Part shown: piece by piece, positions 25,426 to 34,199 of the stretch
Layout of the letters: every line of letters starts with the position of its first letter
Numbering within the stretch: the stretch's first letter is position 1
Assembly (NCBI RefSeq): GCF_031119335.1
Contig: NZ_JAVHXT010000011.1
Coordinates: 38,658 to 102,657 of the forward strand
Direction: 5' to 3'
Source of the DNA: Pedobacter sp.
Lineage (GTDB): Bacteria; Bacteroidota; Bacteroidia; Sphingobacteriales; Sphingobacteriaceae
Length of the DNA: 64,000 nucleotides
The notes under the pieces: generated by a model
Databases searched by the model: none
The model's input: only the letters and a program-made list of their open reading frames with translations
Told to the model about the DNA's origin: nothing
Translations under genes and position numbers: made by a program

Positions 25426-26868
25426 ATGAGACAATTTTCCAAAATAAGCTTTGTATTTTCTGCATTGTCTTTGTCTGTTGCTGGTTTTGCGGCAAATGCC
25501 CAAGAACTGATTACCATACAGCAAGCGGTAGACAAAACCTTGCAAAACAATTTACAGGTAAAACAGGCACAGTTTAGTGCGGCACTATCCGATGAGAACT
25601 ACGGGCAATCAAAAAATGCATTGCTGCCTTCTATTAGCGGAAACATCAATGGAAATAGAAACTTCGGTAGAAGTATTGATCCATCTACCAACCAGTTCAT
25701 CAGTCAGCAGTTTAATGCCGCCAGCGGAAGCTTAAATGCAAGTGTAGACTTATTTGCAGGTGGACAGAAAGTTAATCAGATTAAACAAAACAAGCTGTTG
25801 TTAGATGCTGATAAGGCGAACGTAGAGAAAGTTAAAAACGACTTGATACTGCAGGTAGTAACATCTTACATGCAAATTTTGTTTAATAAAGATTTGTTGA
25901 AAGCGGCAGAAGCGCAATTGGTAGTAGCTAAGCAAACGGCAAACCAGCAACAACAATTATTAGATGCGGGTAATAAAACCTTGGCAGATGTTTCACAGGC
26001 TAAATCGCAAGTAGCACTTTCGGAATTGGAAGTAACCAATGCACAGAATAATTTGGCTATATCTTACCTTACGCTTAACCAGTTAATGGAGTTGCCATCT
26101 GATAATAAATTTGAAGTGCAGGCTCCTTTGGTAGATGCAATAACTTACGCAAAAAATAATTACAGCGCACCAGAGGTGGTTGCTACTGCAATTAGTGTTT
26201 TTCCCGATATCAAATTGGCATCTTTAAGAACTCAGGCAGCACAACGAGGTATCAATATTGCTCGTGGAACTTATTATCCTCGTTTATCTTTTGGTGGTGG
26301 TTTAGGAACAAACTATTCTAGTATAAAACCAAAAGTGACAGAAGTAAATAATGGTTTTAAAGAAATTGTGATAGGTGAAGTTAGAGGTACGCAGCAACCA
26401 GTTGTAACGCAAACACCGGATATTTTAAGAACCTTGTCGAATTATCCATTTGGCTCACAAATTCAAGATAACTTTAATCAATTTGTAGGTTTCAGCCTAT
26501 CTATCCCTGTATTTAATGGCTTTACTGCTCGCTCAAATGTTAGAAGAGCGAGGATCAATTACCAAAATGCGCAAGTAGATGAGCAGCTTTCGAGGAATAA
26601 CCTTAATAAAGTTATTTTTCAGGCAGTGGCCGATTTAAGAGCAGCCGAGAGCAGATACGAATCGACCACTAATGCGTTTGCGGCACAAAAAGATGCTTTT
26701 TTCGTAATAGAACAACGTTATAATGTAGGGTTAGCAAACTCTGTAGAGTTTAGTACGGCTCAAACCAATAGAAATAAAGCAGAAATAGATATGATACAAG
26801 CCAAGTACGACTTGCTATTCAAGTCTAAAGTGATAGATTACTATTTAGGAAAACAAATTACGTTTTAG
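25426..26868 (+). CDS. TolC-family outer-membrane efflux channel
   Basis: A 480-residue protein with a signal peptide of about 24 residues (cleavage near ANA-QE). The mature part has the duplicated OEP pattern: ITIQQAVDKTLQNNLQVKQAQF at the start in part, long alpha-helical heptads rich in A, Q and N, and a second repeat beginning PDIKLASLRTQAAQRGINIA. It ends LGKQITF with a terminal phenylalanine. It forms the outer-membrane exit duct for efflux or type I secretion. It is followed by a periplasmic adaptor gene 95 bases on, but the inner-membrane partner is not present here. Confidence 0.93.
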   Translation: MRQFSKISFVFSALSLSVAGFAANAQELITIQQAVDKTLQNNLQVKQAQFSAALSDENYGQSKNALLPSISGNINGNRNFGRSIDPSTNQFISQQFNAASGSLNASVDLFAGGQKVNQIKQNKLLLDADKANVEKVKNDLILQVVTSYMQILFNKDLLKAAEAQLVVAKQTANQQQQLLDAGNKTLADVSQAKSQVALSELEVTNAQNNLAISYLTLNQLMELPSDNKFEVQAPLVDAITYAKNNYSAPEVVATAISVFPDIKLASLRTQAAQRGINIARGTYYPRLSFGGGLGTNYSSIKPKVTEVNNGFKEIVIGEVRGTQQPVVTQTPDILRTLSNYPFGSQIQDNFNQFVGFSLSIPVFNGFTARSNVRRARINYQNAQVDEQLSRNNLNKVIFQAVADLRAAESRYESTTNAFAAQKDAFFVIEQRYNVGLANSVEFSTAQTNRNKAEIDMIQAKYDLLFKSKVIDYYLGKQITF

Positions 26869-26963
26869 GAAAAAATAAATGACAGTTTTCGGTTGGCGGT
26901 TTTCAATTTTGCAATATTCCAACTTTTGAACCTTTCAATAATTAACAATACAACAATACAAAC

Positions 26964-28310
26964 ATGAAGTTAAAACATATTTTAATAGGCTTAGGGGCAA
27001 TTTTAGCTATAGTCGTAATTTTAAGTCTTACCGGTGTAATTGGAAAAGAGAAGATTGAAAAGGTTACGGTAGAAAAAGTTGGTGATAAAACGGTAATTGA
27101 AACGGTAACGGCGAGTGGTAAAATACAGCCAGAAACAGAAGTGAAGTTAAGTTCTGAAGTTTCGGGTGAGGTAACTGAGCTTTTGGTAAAAGAAGGTGAT
27201 ATTGTTAAAAAAGGTCAGTTGTTGTGTAAAGTTCGCCCAGATATCTTACAATCTAGTTATGAGCGCAGCGTTGCATCTTATAATGCACAAAAAGCAAGTG
27301 TAGCTTCGGCGCAGCAGCAGTTGGTGCAAGCGCAAGCGAATTTTGCAAATGCAGATGCTACCTACAAACGTAATGTAGAACTTTATAATAAAAAGGTAAT
27401 TTCTGCTGCTGAATTTGATAATGCAAAAGCAGCTTATTTAACCGCAAAATCTACTTTAGAAAGTTCAAAGGAAGGTGTAGTTGGTGCTAAGTTCAATTTG
27501 GAGCAAACTGGTGCAAGTGTTAAAGAGGCTAGCGCTAACCTAGCAAGAACTACTATTTATGCTCCTGTTGATGGCGTAGTTTCTAAACTTTCTATCGAGC
27601 TTGGTGACCGTATTCTGGGGACCTCGCAGATGGCAGGTACAGAAATCATGCGTATTTCTAACCTAAGCAATATGGAAGTAAATGTTGATGTGAATGAAAA
27701 CGATATCAACAGAGTGAGCTTGGGCGACAGTGCAACCGTTGAAGTAGATGCTTTTGCTGGCAAGAAATTTAGAGGCTTAGTTACCGAAATCGCTAGTTCT
27801 TCTACTGCCGTTGGTACAACAACTACTTCGGTAGATCAAGTAACTAACTTCTCGGTAAAGGTGAGGTTGTTGCAAGAATCATATAATACCGTAAAAGGCG
27901 GTGCAAAAGATTTGCCTTCTCCATTTAGACCAGGCCTTTCTGCTACGGTTGATATCGAGAGTGAAACGGTGAAAGGTTTGGCTATTCCAATTCAATCTGT
28001 TTTTACGGAAAATAAAACAGAAGGCGAGGGAAGTAGCACACAAGATAGTGAGAAGCAAAAAAACAAGCTAACCGATAAGCAAATTAAACAGTTTGTGTAT
28101 CTGTTTGATGAAAAAGCTTCAACAGTTAAAAAGGCAGAGGTAACTACTGGCATCCAAAACGATCAATTTATTGTGGTAAAAACAGGGTTAAAGGCTGGCC
28201 AGCAGATTGTTTCGGGACCTTATTCTGCTATCCAAAATAAATTGAAAGATGGCTTGAAAGTAGAAAAGACTACTAAAGACAAATTGTTTAGTACTGGAAA
28301 TAAAAAGTAA
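26964..28310 (+). CDS. periplasmic adaptor (membrane fusion protein) of a tripartite efflux pump
   Basis: A 448-residue protein with one N-terminal membrane helix (about residues 7-25). The lipoyl halves are seen as SGEVTELLVKEGDIVKKGQLLC and TIYAPVDGVVSKL, in part. Between them is a long coiled coil (about 95-190, rich in A, Q, S and K). Then follow beta-barrel and membrane-proximal parts with ANL-like NLSNMEVNVDVNENDI and AIPIQSVFTENK. It links TolC to an inner-membrane transporter of the MacB/ABC or RND type. The next gene is gpsA, so the pump protein must be encoded elsewhere. Confidence 0.9.
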   Translation: MKLKHILIGLGAILAIVVILSLTGVIGKEKIEKVTVEKVGDKTVIETVTASGKIQPETEVKLSSEVSGEVTELLVKEGDIVKKGQLLCKVRPDILQSSYERSVASYNAQKASVASAQQQLVQAQANFANADATYKRNVELYNKKVISAAEFDNAKAAYLTAKSTLESSKEGVVGAKFNLEQTGASVKEASANLARTTIYAPVDGVVSKLSIELGDRILGTSQMAGTEIMRISNLSNMEVNVDVNENDINRVSLGDSATVEVDAFAGKKFRGLVTEIASSSTAVGTTTTSVDQVTNFSVKVRLLQESYNTVKGGAKDLPSPFRPGLSATVDIESETVKGLAIPIQSVFTENKTEGEGSSTQDSEKQKNKLTDKQIKQFVYLFDEKASTVKKAEVTTGIQNDQFIVVKTGLKAGQQIVSGPYSAIQNKLKDGLKVEKTTKDKLFSTGNKK

Positions 28311-28334
28311 ACGGTACAAATCATAATATTTAAT

Positions 28335-28342
28335 TATTTTTG
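28335..28342 (+). promoter_or_regulatory. probable -7 box upstream of gpsA
   Basis: TATTTTTG matches TAnnTTTG and lies 83 bases before the gpsA ATG. No good -33 element is visible at the usual distance. Confidence 0.45.
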
Positions 28343-28424
28343 CGAAGGTTTAAAGAAGTGCGATTGCATTTTTTTAAACCTTTTGTTTTTACCCCTATTT
28401 AAAAATTATTCGTATAAATATAAT

Positions 28425-29450
28425 ATGAGCACACCTAAAATAGCGATGATTGGAGGAGGAAGTTGGGCAACCGCAATTATTAAAATGCTTTCTGATAACG
28501 CTCTTGATAACGCTCTCGATAATGAGGTGGAGAAGGAAATTTTTTGGTGGATGAGAAACGAAGAAGCTATTGCTCATATCAGAAACTACAAGCATAACCC
28601 TAGTTATTTAAGTGCGGTAGAGATTAAGCTTAAGCCAGAAAATGTATCTTCAGATTTAGCCTATGTCATTGCTCAAGCAGATTATGTAATTCTAAACGTT
28701 CCTGCGGCATTTTTAAAGGATAGTTTGAAAGATATTACGCCGGCACAACTAAAAGGGAAAAAGGTAGTCTCGGCAATTAAAGGCATTGTTCCAGAGCATA
28801 ACCTTATTATCGGCGACTTTCTACACGAAATATATGAATTGCCATATGAAGATATCATTGTTATTAGTGGTCCGTGCCATGCAGAAGAAGTTGCATTAGA
28901 AAAACTGTCTTATTTAACAATTGCGTGTTCAGCACTAACCTGCGCAGCAACATTTGCCAGCTACTTAAACACCCGTTACATTAAAACCAATATTTCTGAT
29001 GACATTTTTGGAACAGAGTATGCTGCGGTTTTGAAAAACATTTATGCTGTGGCTAGTGGTATTTGTCATGGTGTTGGTTATGGTGATAACTTTCAGGCAG
29101 TACTCATCTCTAATGCCATCCGCGAAATTGAGAGGTTTGTAGGTGTAGTGCATCCGATAGAAAGAGATATTAAAGAGTCTGCCTACTTAGGCGATTTAAT
29201 GGTAACTGCCTACTCTCAGTTTAGCAGAAACCGTACTTTCGGCAATATGATTGGCAAAGGCTATACGGTAAAATCTGCCCAATTGGAAATGAACATGATT
29301 GCTGAGGGATACTACGCTGCAAGTTCAATGCATCACATTAACGAAAAGTATCAAGTAGAGATGCCAATTTGTGAAGCGGTTTATCAAATTTTATACGAAC
29401 GAAAATCGCCTCACTCAGAAATGAAAATGTTGACGGAGAAGTTGAGTTAG
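28425..29450 (+). CDS. gpsA: NAD(P)H-dependent glycerol-3-phosphate dehydrogenase
   Basis: A 341-residue cytosolic enzyme that reduces dihydroxyacetone phosphate to sn-glycerol-3-phosphate for phospholipid synthesis. Seen: Rossmann motif IGGGSWATA near the N-terminus, NVPAAFL, SAIKGIVPEH, ISGPCHAEEVA, and the catalytic lysine region EYAAVLKNIYAVASGICHG. The ATG at 28425 puts the nucleotide-binding motif at the usual distance from the start; an in-frame upstream start at 28383 adds a poorly conserved leader. Its stop overlaps the end of the convergent protease gene by four bases. Confidence 0.95.
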   Translation: MSTPKIAMIGGGSWATAIIKMLSDNALDNALDNEVEKEIFWWMRNEEAIAHIRNYKHNPSYLSAVEIKLKPENVSSDLAYVIAQADYVILNVPAAFLKDSLKDITPAQLKGKKVVSAIKGIVPEHNLIIGDFLHEIYELPYEDIIVISGPCHAEEVALEKLSYLTIACSALTCAATFASYLNTRYIKTNISDDIFGTEYAAVLKNIYAVASGICHGVGYGDNFQAVLISNAIREIERFVGVVHPIERDIKESAYLGDLMVTAYSQFSRNRTFGNMIGKGYTVKSAQLEMNMIAEGYYAASSMHHINEKYQVEMPICEAVYQILYERKSPHSEMKMLTEKLS

Positions 29451-30637
29451 TTAAGAACTATCGCTTTTTTTAAATTGAAAACTCGCTTGTTACCCTCTCT
29501 CAGTACCGTGATATTTCTCGATTCTTTTCCTGATAAAATATTATTAAATGTATAATTGCAGGCCTCAGTTTCTGTTAGGTTGGAGACGTCTCGATCGTCA
29601 ATAGCAATTATTTTATCGCCAATCTGCAATCCTGATTTATCTGCATCAGTGCCTTTAAATATTTTCGCAATGGTTGGTTGATTGTTGATGTATCTTAACC
29701 CAATGCCAAAGGTCTCAAGTGTAGCGTTTTTAATCTCAACTTCTTTAATCATATAGATTTTGTTTTCTTTCCAGTCTAAGATCAATCTATAGTTTTTGAA
29801 AAAAGCATTTCCAATGATTGCACTAGAGCCTTCATTAAAAGTTACGATCTGATTTGCTATTTGAATATTGTCTAGGGTAAATTTGGGGATTTTTTTATAA
29901 GTTGTAATAGGACCTTTGTTCGTGCCGTAAATGCCAGAACTAGAGCTGCCTATAGCTTCCGTTCCTGTTAAAAATTCAATTTCAGATTTATAGGTTTCAA
30001 AAGGAAAACTAAAATCAGTTGTGGCGCCTGTATCAAACGTGGTGTTCATGGCTTTATTTCCAATTTTAACCATAACCTTTGGTGTTTTTTGCCCTTTTCT
30101 TGGGGCGAATTTCAATATTTCGGTATGCTTGGGGATATTGAAGTTTGAAATGTTGTTGCTAGCAGTAATAATATTGTTTCTGTAGTCTATTTGCCAAATT
30201 GCTTTTTCCATTTGGTTTGCTCCAATAATTCCGTCAAAGTTCATGCACTTAAATTCAAACACCTTTTTCATATCAATAACTGTAGCTCCTATGTTTTCAA
30301 AATTCAAGTTTCCAATTTTCATACTTGGAATTTTTACAAATGCTTGTTGGCTGCTATTGCCTTGTGAATCGGATGTTTTGCCTACTGTTTTTGGTTCTAA
30401 TTTCAAAAGCGCTTGTAATTCTGGTGAAATAACCGTTGGTGCACCAGTGTCAAATAAAAAGTTATAGGTTTTGCCTTCAATTTCTACAATAACAATTGGA
30501 AGCCCAAAGTCGAATGTAAATGGAATTTTCTCTACAAAGGATGTTTCTTTTAGTTTGCCGCCTTCGAGAATTTTACGAACCGGATTACAAGAAAATAAAA
30601 ATAGGGACAGACAAAATAAATAAAGCTGCTTTTTCAT
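29447..30637 (-). CDS. lipoprotein with two retropepsin-like repeats and a PDZ domain
   Basis: A 396-residue protein with a lipoprotein signal (LFLFSC, cysteine 17). Two aspartyl-protease half-domains are visible, each with a DTG triad: FLFDTGAPTVIS (63-65) and TTFDTGATTDFS (202-204). The two lobes in one chain resemble pepsin-type architecture built from retropepsin-like units. A PDZ domain occupies about residues 310-385 (GLRYINNQPTIAKIF, SGLQIGDKIIAIDDRDV). It is probably an envelope-tethered protease or peptide-binding protein. Convergent with gpsA. Confidence 0.82.
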   Translation of the reverse strand: MKKQLYLFCLSLFLFSCNPVRKILEGGKLKETSFVEKIPFTFDFGLPIVIVEIEGKTYNFLFDTGAPTVISPELQALLKLEPKTVGKTSDSQGNSSQQAFVKIPSMKIGNLNFENIGATVIDMKKVFEFKCMNFDGIIGANQMEKAIWQIDYRNNIITASNNISNFNIPKHTEILKFAPRKGQKTPKVMVKIGNKAMNTTFDTGATTDFSFPFETYKSEIEFLTGTEAIGSSSSGIYGTNKGPITTYKKIPKFTLDNIQIANQIVTFNEGSSAIIGNAFFKNYRLILDWKENKIYMIKEVEIKNATLETFGIGLRYINNQPTIAKIFKGTDADKSGLQIGDKIIAIDDRDVSNLTETEACNYTFNNILSGKESRNITVLREGNKRVFNLKKAIVLN

Positions 30638-30775
30638 CAGTATCGCGTCTTAATACTCGAAAGATACGAGATTAATATTGTTAGATGAGATCGTGTTTCA
30701 AATTATACAGCATGATTTTATCGTAAAAACCAAATCCATTTATCGTTTGTTCTCTATTCATCAAAATTTAAAACA

Positions 30776-31111
30776 ATGAAAAAGAGATATTTATTGGGTT
30801 TTGCTGCCGCAGTAGCAGTTAGCCTATTTACAATCAGCGCTAGCGCTCAAGAGAAAAAAACAGAAGTAGGAAAGGCAATTCAAAAAACAGGTAAGGCTGT
30901 TGAGAAAGGTGCAAATGCAGTTGGTAACAAAACAGCGGAAGTTGCTGTAAAAGGTAGTGCAAAAGTGGCCGACCAAACCTATAAAGGTAAAATGGCGCCT
31001 GATGGTACTAACGTTTACATCGATAGTAAAAACAGAAAGTACTACGTAAACAAAAAAGGAGCGAAGGTATATTTAAAGGCTAGTGAAATTAGGAACAGAC
31101 CGGTTCAGTAA
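30776..31111 (+). CDS. small exported protein, unknown function
   Basis: A 111-residue protein with a signal peptide of about 24 residues (cleavage near ASA-QE). The mature part first forms an alanine/lysine-rich, likely helical stretch with repeated KxGKAVEKGANAVGNKTAEVAVKG-like spacing, then a compact C-terminus GTNVYIDSKNRKYYVNKKG with alternating aromatic strands. Lysine-rich, so strongly basic. No family is recognised with certainty. It lies upstream of a MITE-like element and a shared terminator. Confidence 0.68.
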   Translation: MKKRYLLGFAAAVAVSLFTISASAQEKKTEVGKAIQKTGKAVEKGANAVGNKTAEVAVKGSAKVADQTYKGKMAPDGTNVYIDSKNRKYYVNKKGAKVYLKASEIRNRPVQ

Positions 31112-31204
31112 GTTTTTTTTGCACTATCTTAATTCCCTCTCATTTCTAAGGAGAGGGCTAGGGAGAGGTTCGATGGAATTTCACTAACCTCTCTCCAGAT
31201 AAAT

Positions 31205-31393
31205 CCTATCGTGTGGACACAAATATTGGGAAATGTTATTTTCCTCCCCCTGCCCTTCCGAATAGTCGGAATAAACTCTCGGAGAGGGGGATATGCAAAA
31301 TGCTTAACCGCAACGTGTCCCCCTTTGGAGAGTTTACTCCGATTTTCGGAGGGGATTCAAGGGGGGAGGAACGAGATGTGTCCACACGATAGG
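31205..31393. mobile_element. MITE-like element with 17-bp perfect terminal inverted repeats and 6-bp target duplication
   Basis: CCTATCGTGTGGACACA at 31205-31221 has its exact reverse complement at 31377-31393. Directly outside both ends is ATAAAT (31199-31204 and 31394-31399), a direct repeat fitting target-site duplication. The interior (155 bases) has a second nested inverted repeat, CGGAATAAACTCTC at 31267-31280 against GAGAGTTTACTCCG at 31328-31341, so the element can fold into one long hairpin. It codes for no transposase; the one frame across it looks spurious. It must rely on a transposase elsewhere. Confidence 0.85.
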
Positions 31394-31431
31394 ATAAATC
31401 GGGATCTCTCCTTGAAAAGGAGAGAAGTAGT

Positions 31432-31480
31432 TATAAAAGTAGAAAGCCCCGAAAATTTTTCGGGGCTTTCTACTTTTATA
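31432..31480. terminator. bidirectional terminator between the small exported gene and the helicase gene
   Basis: The 24-bp perfect arms centre on position 31456: the left arm ends AAGCCCCGAAAA and the right begins TTTTCGGGGCTT. There are A and T runs on either side, so it can stop transcription from both strands. The helicase gene ends 17 bases away. Confidence 0.85.
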
Positions 31481-31496
31481 TAGTTGCAAATGCTAA

Positions 31497-33440
31497 CTAA
31501 GATCTACGTCTTCTGTCGCCGTTTCCGCCTTCGCGTCTACCGCTACCGCCGCCTCTTTCTTCACGACTGCGACCAGAGAAATCTCTGAAGGCACCTTCGC
31601 TGTTTCCGCCGCCAGAACGTTCACCACGCTCTCCGCGATCTCTTCTTCCGCTTCCAGAACGATCTCCACCGCCTCTTCTGTCGCCACCGTAACCACCGCC
31701 ACGACGTTCGCCACCAAAGCCGCCTCTTCGTTCTCCGCCAAATCCACCGCGACCACCACGGTCTCCACCACGATTGCTGCTACGAGGAGCGTCGCCACTC
31801 ATTTCAATCCTAACTTCTCTACCGTTGTATTGTACGTCTTTAAAGTTAGCCATCAAAGTTTCAGCAGTTGCGCTTTCAACTTCTACGAAAGAGAAAACAC
31901 CTTTTAAATCTATCTTACCAACAGCTTTACCGCTAATACGGCCATGGTTACAAACAAAACTTAATAAATCACCTCTGGTAAACTCATCTACCGAACCCAC
32001 ATTGATGAACAAGCGAGCATAACCTGCTTCAGCACCTCTGCCAGAACGCTCACCACGTTCTCTTCTGTCGCCACGCTCTCCACGTTCGCCTCTGTCGAAA
32101 CGATCATCAGCGCTTAGGTTAAGATCTGGTGCGTTTTGGTAATATTCTAAGAAACGGTTAAACTCTAACGAAGCAAATTTCTTAATCACTTCCTCTTTGC
32201 TCAAATCAGCAAATTCGTCGTTAATTCTCGACATATACTTGTCGATTTGCTCTTCGTTAACCTCTACATTATGTACCCGGTGAATTAAGCCGAACAATTG
32301 TTTTTCGCAAACATCAAAACCTGTAGGTAATTCTGCTTTTGTAAATTGTTTACCAATAATTCTTTCAATCTGACGGATTTTGCCAGTTTCTTTAGCGTTG
32401 ATGATACAGATAGAAACACCAGTTTTACCAGCACGACCAGTACGGCCAGAACGGTGGGTATAACTTTCAATTTCATCAGGCAAAGCGTAATTAATTACGT
32501 GCGTTACATTGTTCACGTCAATACCACGAGCAGCAACATCAGTAGCAATTAGCAATTGCATGTTACGGTCGCGGAAACGTTGCATTACCTTATCACGTTG
32601 TTGTTGAGATAAATCTCCGTGTAAAGCATCAGCGTTGTAACCATCTTTAATTAAATGCTCGGCAACATCTTGCGTATCCATTTTCGTTTTACAGAAAACT
32701 ACACCAAAAATATCTGGGTTGTAATCTACAATACGTTTTAAAGCAGCATATTTATCACGAGCTTTAACAATATAATACTCGTGTTCAATATTTACGTTAC
32801 CTGTGTTTTTGGTTCCCATGGTCAATTCCGTAGGATTTTCCATGTAATTTTTAGCTATACGGCGCACCTCTGGTGGCATAGTAGCAGAAAATAACCAAGT
32901 TTTCTTTTCGTCTGGTGTAGTAGAAAGGATGTCGTTGATGTCTTCTTGGAAGCCCATGTTCAACATTTCATCCGCCTCGTCTAATACTACATACTTCACG
33001 TTAGAAAAATCGATGGCTTTACGGCCAATAATATCTAACATACGGCCGGGCGTGGCCACTACAATTTGTACGCCATTGCGTATTTCACGTAGTTGTTGCA
33101 TAATATTCGCGCCACCGTAAACGGCTACAACGCTAGCATTAGGCGTGTTTTTTGAGAAATTTCTGATGTCGTTTGCAATCTGCAGACAAAGCTCACGTGT
33201 AGGGCACAAAATAAGTGCCTGTGGCTTATTGCTCTTAAAGTCAATTAATTCTAACAACGGCAAACCAAATGCGGCTGTTTTTCCTGTTCCTGTTTGGGCC
33301 AAACCAACAAAGTCGTTACTACCCTCTAACAGTACAGGAATGGCTTGCTCCTGAATAGGCGTAGGATTTTCAAATCCTAGCTCTTTAACGGCATTAACAA
33401 CGTCATCACTTATCCCCAATTTACTAAATGGGTTTATCAT
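31497..33440 (-). CDS. DEAD-box RNA helicase with DbpA-type RNA-binding domain and RGG tail
   Basis: A 647-residue ATP-dependent RNA helicase. Motifs in order: Q motif (FENPTPIQEQAIP), Walker A AQTGTGKTA, PTRELCLQ, TPGRMLD, VLDEADEML, SAT, then TDVAARGIDV and HRSGRTGRAGK. Residues about 470-545 form a DbpA RNA-binding fold (ARLFINVGSVDEF, GVFSFVEVE). The last 90 residues are almost entirely G, R, S, D and E in RGG/RRGG arrays, a disordered RNA-binding tail. The likely role is ribosome assembly or cold adaptation, as for CsdA/DeaD relatives. Confidence 0.94.
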   Translation of the reverse strand: MINPFSKLGISDDVVNAVKELGFENPTPIQEQAIPVLLEGSNDFVGLAQTGTGKTAAFGLPLLELIDFKSNKPQALILCPTRELCLQIANDIRNFSKNTPNASVVAVYGGANIMQQLREIRNGVQIVVATPGRMLDIIGRKAIDFSNVKYVVLDEADEMLNMGFQEDINDILSTTPDEKKTWLFSATMPPEVRRIAKNYMENPTELTMGTKNTGNVNIEHEYYIVKARDKYAALKRIVDYNPDIFGVVFCKTKMDTQDVAEHLIKDGYNADALHGDLSQQQRDKVMQRFRDRNMQLLIATDVAARGIDVNNVTHVINYALPDEIESYTHRSGRTGRAGKTGVSICIINAKETGKIRQIERIIGKQFTKAELPTGFDVCEKQLFGLIHRVHNVEVNEEQIDKYMSRINDEFADLSKEEVIKKFASLEFNRFLEYYQNAPDLNLSADDRFDRGERGERGDRRERGERSGRGAEAGYARLFINVGSVDEFTRGDLLSFVCNHGRISGKAVGKIDLKGVFSFVEVESATAETLMANFKDVQYNGREVRIEMSGDAPRSSNRGGDRGGRGGFGGERRGGFGGERRGGGYGGDRRGGGDRSGSGRRDRGERGERSGGGNSEGAFRDFSGRSREERGGGSGRREGGNGDRRRRS

Positions 33441-33609
33441 TATAACATTTTTAAATTAAGGCGCAAAGGTACGGTTAATAATTGGTAATATATATAGTTG
33501 TAAGTAAAATGTTTTAAGCTTAATAAATTGGAAATAAGAAAGTTATAGGTTGTGTGCTTCCGTTTGTTGCCTTGTTGAGGTATTAGAAGCGCATTTTTAC
33601 TGCTAAACA

Positions 33610-33668
33610 CTCCCGAAAGTCCCGCTTTCACTGCTGCCGATAAAATCGGCATTCGTTCAATCGGGGCT
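33610..33668 (-). repeat. dispersed repeat, copy 3 (opposite strand)
   Basis: Read on the minus strand: CCCCGATTGAACGAATGCCG, then ATTTTATCGGCAGCAGTG, then AAAGCGGGACTTTCGGGA. It has the same order of parts as the copies at 7683 and 24591. Confidence 0.62.
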
Positions 33669-33830
33669 ATTTAACAACCGGCATTGCTATAAACTTTGTG
33701 AAGCTTAAATAGCAGCATGGCAAAAAAAGATTGACGATTGATTTAGATGGAGGTTAACTTAACGTGAGTTCGGGTTAAGCTTGATATAAAGATAATATCA
33801 CCCTTCCAGGGTTCTGTTATCATTATTTTC

Positions 33831-33903
33831 CCTATGGTTGGTGTTATCACCAACTATTGTAGTGTTTAGTTGTATGTGGTATGGTGATAACACCAACCAC
33901 AGG
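33831..33903. repeat. 73-base hairpin repeat, copy 1
   Basis: Arms GGTTGGTGTTATCACC and GGTGATAACACCAACC enclose a loop of about 30 bases. It differs from copy 2 at 33946 by a single base (TATGGTG against TATCGTG). Confidence 0.85.
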
Positions 33904-33945
33904 TGAACCGGCTATGCGCCAAGTTTGTGTGGGTAAACAAATTTC

Positions 33946-34018
33946 CCTATGGTTGGTGTTATCACCAACTATTGTAGTGTTTAGTTGTATGTGGTATCGT
34001 GATAACACCAACCACAGG
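33946..34018. repeat. 73-base hairpin repeat, copy 2
   Basis: 72 of 73 bases are the same as copy 1, and a 42-base spacer separates the two. The identical loop sequence indicates recent duplication of the whole unit rather than independent formation of hairpins. Confidence 0.85.
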
Positions 34019-34057
34019 TAAATTTCTTCTATGGTCAGCAAAAAATATAGAAAATCG

Positions 34058-34089
34058 GAAAAAAAAGCCAGTCTTAAATAGAACTGACT
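34058..34089 (-). terminator. probable terminator of the T9SS cargo gene
   Basis: On the minus strand AGTCAGT (34089-34083) pairs with ACTGGCT (34072-34066) with one G-U, followed by eight U residues. A second inverted repeat, AGACTTACGAAGTTT at 34105-34119 with its exact reverse complement at 34175-34189, lies nearer the stop and may help. Confidence 0.65.
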
Positions 34090-34199
34090 TTGTATAGTTG
34101 ATGAAGACTTACGAAGTTTCAAAATGGCGTAGCCCTCAACCTTACCATTGAAAAATAATAAACAAGCTAAGGTTAAACTTCGTAAGTCTAAAAAAAATC

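Larger units (their letters stand above)
33441..34057. other. gene-free repeat-rich stretch
   Basis: No gene supported. It holds a reversed copy of the dispersed repeat (33610-33668), a CCCTTCCAGGGTT scrap near 33801, and two near-identical hairpins (33831-33903 and 33946-34018). A minus-strand frame of 91 codons through the hairpins repeats itself, because the hairpins do, and is not a gene. Confidence 0.7.

Noticed and set aside
31211..31483. 90-codon frame across the MITE
   Set aside because: It spans the element, its flank and the terminator; it exists only because the insertion happens to lack stops in that frame.
33847..34122. 91-codon minus-strand frame
   Set aside because: It translates the duplicated hairpins and repeats itself; no start signal and no resemblance to a protein.
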